Source: Merluccius polli
Taxonomy: Eukaryota; Chordata; Actinopteri; Gadiformes; Merlucciidae
Direction: 5' to 3'
Length of the DNA stretch: 64,000 nt
Assembly: GCA_030340625.1 (NCBI GenBank)
Contig: JAOPHQ010004279.1
Location: forward strand, 223,501-287,500
In this document: positions 60,808-64,000 of the stretch, in pieces
Layout of the letters: every line of letters begins with the position of its first letter
How positions within the stretch are numbered: the first letter of the stretch is position 1
The notes under the pieces: model-generated
What the model was told of the DNA's origin: nothing
Seen by the model: only the letters and a program-made list of their open reading frames with translations
The model's database searches: none
Translations under genes and position numbers: made by a program

Positions 60808-62764
60808 ATGTATTTTTTATTCTATTTTTATTATTTTATTATTATTGTGTTGTGTTGGTGTTATGGACCTTTCATGAGATGTGTCCTTAATAAAGTTTGA
60901 ATTTAATTGAATTGATATGTGGTCTACAGAGCGCGTTGATGGTTTGGTTTATGGCTGACTGATGGTTGCGATATTCCTAAATCGTCGGCATTGCAAAGTT
61001 GCATTTTCCCTGTTGCTAAATATCGTGTTGCCAAACATTTTATTTCCTAATCGGGTTATTCCTGTTAGTCGGGGGTGTTATTGCATCCCGCACTAATTGC
61101 ACAACAAGTTTTATACCCTCACGGTTTAGCCGATATCTCTTGATCAATTCAGTCTTCCATTGTCTCCAAAACATTTCGTCTCGCAGTCATTTTCCGATTC
61201 TTTGTGAATAGGTCTTAGTGAGTTAGGAGTCCTCTCGAGGACTTTTAGGCTCTCCTAGACTTAGGTGTTACTTTTAGGCCTAAAATACTTTGTGAATTGC
61301 TCTTAGTGAAAAAAATTAGGAGTCCTAAATGTAAGACTGACACGCCCATTATTTTTAGGAGTTTCTCCTAAATTCGCCAGTTAGGAGCTACTTTTAGCGC
61401 TAAGATCCTTTGTGAATACGGCCCCAGAACATATAAAGAAAGAAGCCTTAGCAATAAGGCGCATTACAATGTGCCTTCGAACTCATCCGTGTTTCTGTTT
61501 CCGCTTTGTCGCGCGCCGCTGAAAAAAAAAGAGCTGTGCGCGACACGGCGCGTTCGGGCCAAAATCCTGTCGCGCCGGCGAGATCTACGTCATTTTGACG
61601 TCACAACGTCGCGCGACAGCTTGGGAACGGCGAGTATACCGCAGCCTTAACAGGTGGAGGGGATGTCTTCAAATTAAAAGTTTATATTTCTGCATAGTAT
61701 GAATCTTTTTTAACCTTGTTTCCTTCAGGTGAACACAATCGAGATCAACTATGCGAAGACGGCCAAGAAGATGGACATGAAGAAGTTGAAGAACAGCATG
61801 TGGTCTCTCTTGACCGAAAGCCCGGAGAAGTCCAAAGAGGTAAGCTTCTAACATCCTTCAAAATAAAAGCCTTTAATTAAAAGATATTATATATACATGT
61901 GTGTGTGTGTGTGTCTGTGTATGCATATGCCCCCGCGGGTTTTCCATTGATTCACTAGTTTTCATGTCTCTCTCTCTAGGAGTCAGAACCTGCAGAGACA
62001 TCAGAGGTGGCTGGCGAGAAGGTTTTCAGTCAGACAACAAAGACCCTGTTAAAAAGGTATGCCCACCACTCCTACCTCCTCCACCCCTACCTACACCCTA
62101 CTACCTTCTCCACCCCTACCTTCACCCTAGTACCTCCACCACCCTTCCTCTCTTCCTCTTCCTGCCTCCTTGATAATTGGTTAAATCAAGTACACAAAGT
62201 ATGTGTGTATGTATGTATATGTATGTATGTATGTATATAGATATAGATATAGAACCACTGATCTAAACCCCCTGCTTTGCCCACCGGACCAGCTCAGACT
62301 CCCAAGATATCTCCCTTCTGCTCGGTAGGCAGGAAACGCACTAAGGATGAATTGTAATGCTTGTTCTCTCTATCTCCCAGCCTGCCTAGCACCATGGCCC
62401 AGAATCTTTCTGTTCCACTGGCTTTTGTTGCTCTGTTACACTTGGCTAATGAAAAGGTGAGTGCAAAATGAATCTCCCATTCTCTAATGTGTATATACAC
62501 CATGTCATTTGGTGGGTGCTTCCCTCCAACAGATTTTGCAATACTATCATTCTTGGCATGGAATGGAACCCCTAACCCCCTGGTAATGCCTTGCTCTACC
62601 AGTTGAACTCAACAGGAACCCCATTGTAAAGCTTGCCTATCATGAGGCCGCCATGTTTCAGAATTTATTTTATTTAGTTTAACGTTTTTTCTTCTTTTTC
62701 CTAGAATCTGGAGTTGGTGAAGGTGGATGACATGTCTGACATTATCATCAAGCAAGGCCAGTGA
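48482..62764 (+). CDS. ncaph: Condensin complex subunit 2 (CAP-H / Barren, condensin I kleisin), 17 coding exons
   Basis: CAP-H is the kleisin that closes the SMC2-SMC4 ring of condensin I and recruits the HEAT subunits CAP-D2 and CAP-G for mitotic chromosome compaction. Coding exons: 48482-48699, 48798-48888, 49083-49175, 49281-49398, 50334-50473, 50793-50982, 51922-52004, 52625-52812, 54453-54598, 54780-54886, 57996-58115, 58587-58694, 58874-59017, 61729-61839, 61980-62056, 62381-62456, 62705-62764. All junctions are GT-AG, phases agree, and the sum is 2070 nt (689 residues plus stop). Residues 73-170 carry the conserved N-terminal kleisin region ([46 protein letters not shown]) that in this family binds the SMC2 neck. 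The middle holds [15 protein letters not shown] and [18 protein letters not shown], typical CAP-H blocks. Residues 645-689 ([20 protein letters not shown]) are the C-terminal winged helix that binds SMC4. The human protein is somewhat longer. The ATG is the first after the exon 2 acceptor. No frame break is seen. Confidence 0.97.
48759..48797 (+). repeat. (TG)n at the 3' end of ncaph intron 2
   Basis: The TG run continues to TGTGCAG, directly at the exon 3 acceptor, in place of a normal pyrimidine tract. Confidence 0.9.
48798..48888 (+). CDS. ncaph: ncaph coding exon 3 (residues 73-103)
   Basis: It follows a TG repeat that ends in TGTGCAG. It encodes the first part of the N-terminal kleisin domain, including [16 protein letters not shown]. 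The donor is AAC|GTAAGT, phase 0. The length is 91 nt, so skipping it would break frame. Confidence 0.95.
49083..49175 (+). CDS. ncaph: ncaph coding exon 4 (residues 104-134)
   Basis: Acceptor TTCCTCAG and donor AAG|GTATGA. It encodes the most conserved CAP-H helix, [19 protein letters not shown]. The length is 93 nt with phase 0 at both ends. Confidence 0.96.
49247..49280 (+). repeat. (GT)n at the 3' end of ncaph intron 4
   Basis: The GT run ends in CTAG, directly at the exon 5 acceptor. Confidence 0.9.
49281..49398 (+). CDS. ncaph: ncaph coding exon 5 (residues 135-173)
   Basis: The acceptor is a GT repeat followed by CTAG. It encodes [20 protein letters not shown] and then AYRVLGGLG, the end of the N-terminal kleisin block. 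The donor is GAAG|GTCAGA, phase 1. Confidence 0.96.
49491..50285 (-). mobile_element. 5'-truncated L2-type LINE fragment in ncaph intron 5
   Basis: On the minus strand, 50228-49650 reads 192 residues without a stop. It covers the end of a reverse transcriptase ORF with LINE blocks such as [32 protein letters not shown] and [14 protein letters not shown]. The reading frame is offset by a small deletion near 50215-50225, above which NLGVLI continues in another frame. The 3' tail near 49491 has the L2-style TGTAAAGCGCATTGAG..CATTGTGTATGA. An L2 origin is inferred from the protein blocks; related clades cannot be excluded. Confidence 0.85.
50334..50473 (+). CDS. ncaph: ncaph coding exon 6 (residues 174-220)
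   Basis: Acceptor GCTCCAG|GTGAGG; the split glycine codon keeps frame. It encodes an acidic-then-basic linker ([17 protein letters not shown]) that resembles the lysine-rich linker in CAP-H and could act as a nuclear localisation signal (inference). The donor is GAA|GTGAGT, phase 0. Confidence 0.93.
50500..50650. repeat. Dispersed repeat copy in ncaph intron 6
   Basis: The block has CAATTTTATTTGTACAG..CTCAAAGGGCTTCACAGGCC, then ACGACACTCCCTAAGCC and AAGAAACCTTGAG. The same order of motifs occurs at 25035-25175, so this is an interspersed repeat. The class is unassigned; SINE/LINE tails of teleosts share the first motif. Confidence 0.6.
50793..50982 (+). CDS. ncaph: ncaph coding exon 7 (residues 221-284)
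   Basis: Acceptor GGTCTGCAG. It encodes [20 protein letters not shown], a conserved CAP-H block, followed by a proline-rich tail. The donor is ACTG|GTACGT, phase 1. Confidence 0.95.
51368..51480. mobile_element. hAT-like MITE fragment in ncaph intron 7
   Basis: It begins AGGGCTGCACGATTCTTGC and continues with alternating AATCATGATT / AATCACGATT segments. This is a common teleost hAT-MITE end. No matching right end is seen before exon 8, so it is a fragment or the end is diverged. A similar start GGCTGCACGATTATGAC lies at 53105 in intron 9. Confidence 0.5.
51922..52004 (+). CDS. ncaph: ncaph coding exon 8 (residues 284-311)
   Basis: Acceptor TCACCACAG and donor CAG|GTCAGT, phase 0. It encodes [17 protein letters not shown], matching the conserved ICPSL..F..W block of CAP-H. 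The length is 83 nt. Confidence 0.93.
52160..52600 (+). mobile_element. tRNA-derived SINE split by the hAT element
   Basis: The left part (52160-52268) has the GGGCAGGATAGT..GACTCCCAGCC..GGTTCTGGGTTC head. The right part (52515-52600) has the CCCTACCTGCTCCTTAATGAC body and the GTGGATAAAAGCATCTG tail. It is the same family as the SINE at 53553-53745. Confidence 0.7.
52269..52514. mobile_element. hAT-type non-autonomous element inserted in a SINE (ncaph intron 8)
   Basis: It starts CAGTGGTTATCAACTGGTC and ends GGTTTGGATATCACTG, imperfect inverted repeats of the CAGTG..CACTG hAT type. It is flanked by an exact 8-bp duplication CCCTAACC (52261-52268 and 52515-52522). It is 246 bp long with no coding. 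Confidence 0.85.
52625..52812 (+). CDS. ncaph: ncaph coding exon 9 (residues 312-374)
   Basis: Acceptor CCATCACCAG. It encodes [17 protein letters not shown] and then a strongly acidic stretch rich in Asp/Glu, as in the middle of vertebrate CAP-H. The donor is CG|GTAAGA, phase 2. The open frame upstream of 52625 is intronic SINE DNA. Confidence 0.94.
53553..53745 (+). mobile_element. tRNA-derived SINE in ncaph intron 9
   Basis: The head GGGCAGGATAGTGATTGGGG is followed by a B-box-like GGTTCAAACCC (53605-53615), the TAATGACGTGTATCT body and a tail TTTGGATGAAAGCATCTGCT. A second, rearranged fragment of the same family lies at 53390-53530. Confidence 0.7.
54453..54598 (+). CDS. ncaph: ncaph coding exon 10 (residues 374-423)
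   Basis: Acceptor TCTGTGTCCAG. It encodes [20 protein letters not shown] and the hallmark [15 protein letters not shown] block. The donor is C|GTGAGT, phase 1. Confidence 0.96.
54780..54886 (+). CDS. ncaph: ncaph coding exon 11 (residues 423-458)
   Basis: Acceptor CTCTCCTAG. It encodes a basic patch ([11 protein letters not shown]) followed by the acidic [13 protein letters not shown] block, as in CAP-H. The donor is AGA|GTAAGT, phase 0. Confidence 0.94.
57018..57589. mobile_element. TTAA-flanked piggyBac-like MITE in ncaph intron 11
   Basis: The element begins AGGTCTCATCTC and ends GGAATGAGACCT. TTAA lies immediately outside both ends (57014-57017 and 57590-57593), the target site of piggyBac elements. 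There is no transposase. Inside is a perfect 22-bp palindrome (57392-57413) centred on TGACGTCA. The rest of the intron (54887-57013 and 57594-57995) has no clear element. Confidence 0.75.
57996..58115 (+). CDS. ncaph: ncaph coding exon 12 (residues 459-498)
   Basis: Long pyrimidine tract then CCGCAG. It encodes a Thr/Ser-rich stretch ending in [19 protein letters not shown], conserved in the CAP-G-binding half. The length is 120 nt, phase 0 at both ends. The intron in front (54887-57995) is 3.1 kb. Confidence 0.94.
58587..58694 (+). CDS. ncaph: ncaph coding exon 13 (residues 499-534)
   Basis: Acceptor TAATGCCAG. It encodes [18 protein letters not shown], one of the most diagnostic CAP-H motifs, in the region known to bind CAP-G and DNA. 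The length is 108 nt, phase 0. Confidence 0.95.
58874..59017 (+). CDS. ncaph: ncaph coding exon 14 (residues 535-582)
   Basis: Acceptor CCTCCAG and donor AGG|GTGAGT, phase 0. It encodes a low-complexity acidic linker and then [16 protein letters not shown], which matches the family just before the C-terminal domain. Confidence 0.93.
60240..61200 (-). pseudogene. HARBI1-like Harbinger transposase, inactivated
   Basis: Read on the minus strand from 61200 down. The N-terminal part (about 61170-60930) has blocks like [20 protein letters not shown] and, after breaks, [21 protein letters not shown] gap with microsatellite DNA follows (60660-60920). The DDE_4 nuclease part (60620-60240) has [14 protein letters not shown] with the first catalytic Asp, VNRKKVH, a one-base frameshift, [19 protein letters not shown], a further frameshift, and LGDSG, then an in-frame TGA. 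These blocks are diagnostic of PIF/Harbinger nucleases. Multiple stops and shifts mean no function. Confidence 0.88.
60699..60800 (+). repeat. (GT)n(TA)n inside the Harbinger element
   Basis: A GT run then a TA run, interrupting the transposase remnant between its N-terminal and nuclease parts. Confidence 0.95.
61729..61839 (+). CDS. ncaph: ncaph coding exon 15 (residues 583-619)
   Basis: Acceptor TTCCTTCAG. It encodes [20 protein letters not shown], a near-invariant CAP-H block opening the C-terminal SMC4-binding region. The donor is GAG|GTAAGC, phase 0. Confidence 0.96.
61980..62056 (+). CDS. ncaph: ncaph coding exon 16 (residues 620-645)
   Basis: Acceptor TCTCTCTAG and donor AG|GTATGC, phase 2. 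It encodes a variable Glu-rich linker and then [13 protein letters not shown] leading into the winged helix. Confidence 0.9.
62381..62456 (+). CDS. ncaph: ncaph coding exon 17 (residues 645-670)
   Basis: Acceptor TATCTCCCAG and donor AAG|GTGAGT. It encodes [20 protein letters not shown], the core of the C-terminal winged helix that contacts SMC4. Confidence 0.96.
62505..62605 (-). mobile_element. SINE fragment in ncaph intron 17
   Basis: TTTGGTGGGTGCTTCCCTCC and CTACCAGTTGAACTC resemble the reversed tail and A-box region of a tRNA-derived SINE (compare 7065-7215). It is weakly preserved. Confidence 0.4.
62705..62764 (+). CDS. ncaph: ncaph coding exon 18 (residues 671-689, stop)
   Basis: Acceptor TTTTTCCTAG. 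It encodes the last strand, ending [11 protein letters not shown] then TGA at 62762-62764, which fits the usual CAP-H end. Confidence 0.95.
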   Translation, partial: NLELVKVDDMSDIIIKQGQ

Positions 62765-63310
62765 AGAAGATATTTCCTCCTTCGTCTTTGTCTCTCTTCT
62801 CTCCACGTTATGACTTTGTATATGATGATATCTGAGTCCCTCATGTCAACAGCTCAACATTTTACTTCTCCTTTTCCCAGAATAATGTAAAATGGATCCC
62901 GGAGCCTTTTTGCTCTTCTTAGAAAATATGTAATGGTCATGAACTAGTATTTTAAAAGACTGTTCATTTTTCTGTATCTTTTACTGCTTTTTGCTTTGTA
63001 TAGACTATAACCCGACCTGCCCTATAAACATGTACATTATGAAAAGAAATAAACATGCATTTTCTATAACATTGTGTGTTTGGCATTCTCATTACCTCTG
63101 CCAAGGAGGTTCTGTTTTCTCCCCATCTGTGTGTCTGTGTGCAAGGGTGTCTGTGGAGTGTGTGGTTGATAGCTGGTTTAGCAGCCTCACCTGGCCTGAG
63201 TCAGCAGTCCAGGTGCACCAGTGTATATCAGTCAGCCCAATGTAAATGTTAGCATACTTGCATTGCATTGTATGTTTTCTTATTGTGCAAATAAACTCAA
63301 AGCGTTCTCA
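62765..63310 (+). other. ncaph: ncaph 3' UTR with two poly(A) signals
   Basis: AATAAA occurs at 63048-63053 followed by a GT-rich stretch, giving a 3' UTR of about 300 nt. A second AATAAA is at 63290-63295. The nearer site looks stronger because of the downstream TTGTGTGTTT. Confidence 0.6.
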
Positions 63311-63589
63311 TTTGTTAGTTAACATTTCTTGGTGCAAGCTATTTTTCAGAAATGTTTGAACAAGTTATGCTTTTAAAAAGTGATGAAATCGGCCTTTTCA
63401 AAGTGGTGGTCCCCAGCAGCCCCCCTAAATGAGACTTGAGTGTGTGTGTGTGCAGGATATTTTAAAAAGTTGAGCACGGATTTGCACCACATTTGGTGGC
63501 TAGGTTGGTAGGGGGGTAAGTATGAAGTGATTAACTTCTCATGCCGATCAGCCAAAAGGGTATATCACAAAAAGATCCATAACTTCCCA

Positions 63590-64000
63590 TAGTCGCTTAA
63601 CCACAAAAAAATTACCCTGGGTGCATCCCAAGTCTCCTATTTGATATTTCCTTGCTCCTCGATCCTCGATTGAACTGGTAGTAGTTCTGGTCAGTGAGGT
63701 CTGGATCGAGAGCGAGGAGGGATCTCTGAGGAGCTGTGAGCGAGGATACATGAGAGCAGCCTCTCCATGCATCCTCAGTGGGAGGGACTAAGAAGCAGGA
63801 AAGGATGCTAGTGAGGGAAACGTGCATGCAATTTAAAAGACTTTGGATGTACCCCCTGAAAGGTTTTTCAAGGGTTGCTGGGTTACCTTCCCAGCCCCAC
63901 CCACTTCCTGTTTGCTTAAATATATCTTTAAAGAGGGCCTTGTGGGGTGTCATCTGACTCAGCCCAGAGCAGCCAATCATCTCCCTCCATGTCACGCCCA
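63590..64000. repeat. Transposon-like sequence downstream of ncaph
   Basis: GTGCATCCCAAGTCTCC, CTCGATCCTCGATTG and the internal inverse GAGCGAGGAGGGATC look like a teleost MITE. The last 11 bases, TGTCACGCCCA, match the start of the reverse LTR at 41670, probably truncated by the window edge. The 127-residue minus-strand frame is not recognised. Confidence 0.35.

Larger units (their letters stand above)
59484..61424 (-). mobile_element. PIF/Harbinger transposon nested in the outer element
   Basis: The terminal inverted repeats are GGGCCGTATTCACAAAG at the left and the complement at the right, flanked by CAG on both sides (59481-59483 and 61425-61427). That is a 3-bp duplication of the CWG type usual for Harbinger. 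It carries a broken HARBI1-like transposase on the minus strand and a (GT)n(TA)n block at 60699-60800. The orientation opposes ncaph. Confidence 0.88.
59118..61647. mobile_element. Outer inverted-repeat element in ncaph intron 14 (host of a nested Harbinger)
   Basis: The ends are inverted copies. The left end begins AGGCCGCAGTATACTCGCCG and continues with TTCCCAAGCTGTCGCGCGAC; the right end is its complement with two mismatches. A TAA duplication flanks it (59115-59117 and 61648-61650). Subtracting the nested element leaves about 590 bp with no coding. The 3-bp TWA target site fits PIF/Harbinger-type mobilisation (inference). Confidence 0.75.

Overview
The window is vertebrate nuclear DNA, almost certainly from a ray-finned (teleost) fish. 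The evidence is a multi-exon gene with GT-AG introns and short exons, long TA/TG microsatellites, and a transposon mix typical of teleosts: tRNA-derived SINEs, an L2-type LINE, Ty3/gypsy solo LTRs, hAT, piggyBac and PIF/Harbinger elements with small non-autonomous relatives. Nothing prokaryotic is present.

There is one intact protein-coding gene: ncaph, encoding the condensin I kleisin CAP-H (Barren), on the plus strand. It has a non-coding first exon (about 47540-47643) and 17 coding exons from 48482 to 62764. I joined them by hand: every junction keeps frame and uses GT-AG sites, and the product is 689 residues, close to the family's usual length. The promoter has a CRE palindrome and a CDE/CHR-like tandem site with the 4-base spacing known from G2/M genes. 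Introns 2 and 4 end in GT repeats directly against the acceptor. Intron 5 holds an L2 LINE fragment. Intron 8 holds a hAT-type element inside a SINE. Intron 11 holds a TTAA-flanked piggyBac-like element. Intron 14 holds a PIF/Harbinger element with a broken transposase, nested inside another inverted-repeat element.

The first 47 kb has no convincing host gene. In order it holds: GGT-rich and minisatellite DNA (1-700); a duplicated dispersed repeat (1360 and 2610); an inverted-repeat element carrying about 22 copies of a 49/52-bp minisatellite (3150-4815); a 1.1-kb solo LTR (8587-9683); a TIR element (9712-10277); a 4-kb inverted repeat with 1.6-kb arms (12864-16853); SINEs and small elements (17-25 kb); a 519-bp solo LTR with 78-bp internal repeats (26233-26751); a possible non-coding exon pair (27.6-27.9 kb); a hAT-like TIR element (28.25-28.77 kb); a quiet stretch (29.3-34.1 kb); a decayed gypsy gag-pol fragment interrupted by a LINE tail and bracketed by an inverted repeat (34.4-37.65 kb); another LTR plus frameshifted gag (37.85-38.58 kb); hAT remnants with a BED finger (40.2-40.9 kb); a reverse LTR (41.67-42.10 kb); and a 36-bp minisatellite split by a 621-bp solo LTR (44.3-46.0 kb). 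A 300-bp TA tract lies just upstream of the ncaph promoter.

The general theme is layered transposon insertion, with several insertions dated relative to each other by exact target-site duplications. I found no clear new multi-gene system. The best candidates for a second look are the 4-kb inverted repeat, the retrotransposon fragment enclosed by inverted repeats, the nested Harbinger locus and the GT-tract splice acceptors.
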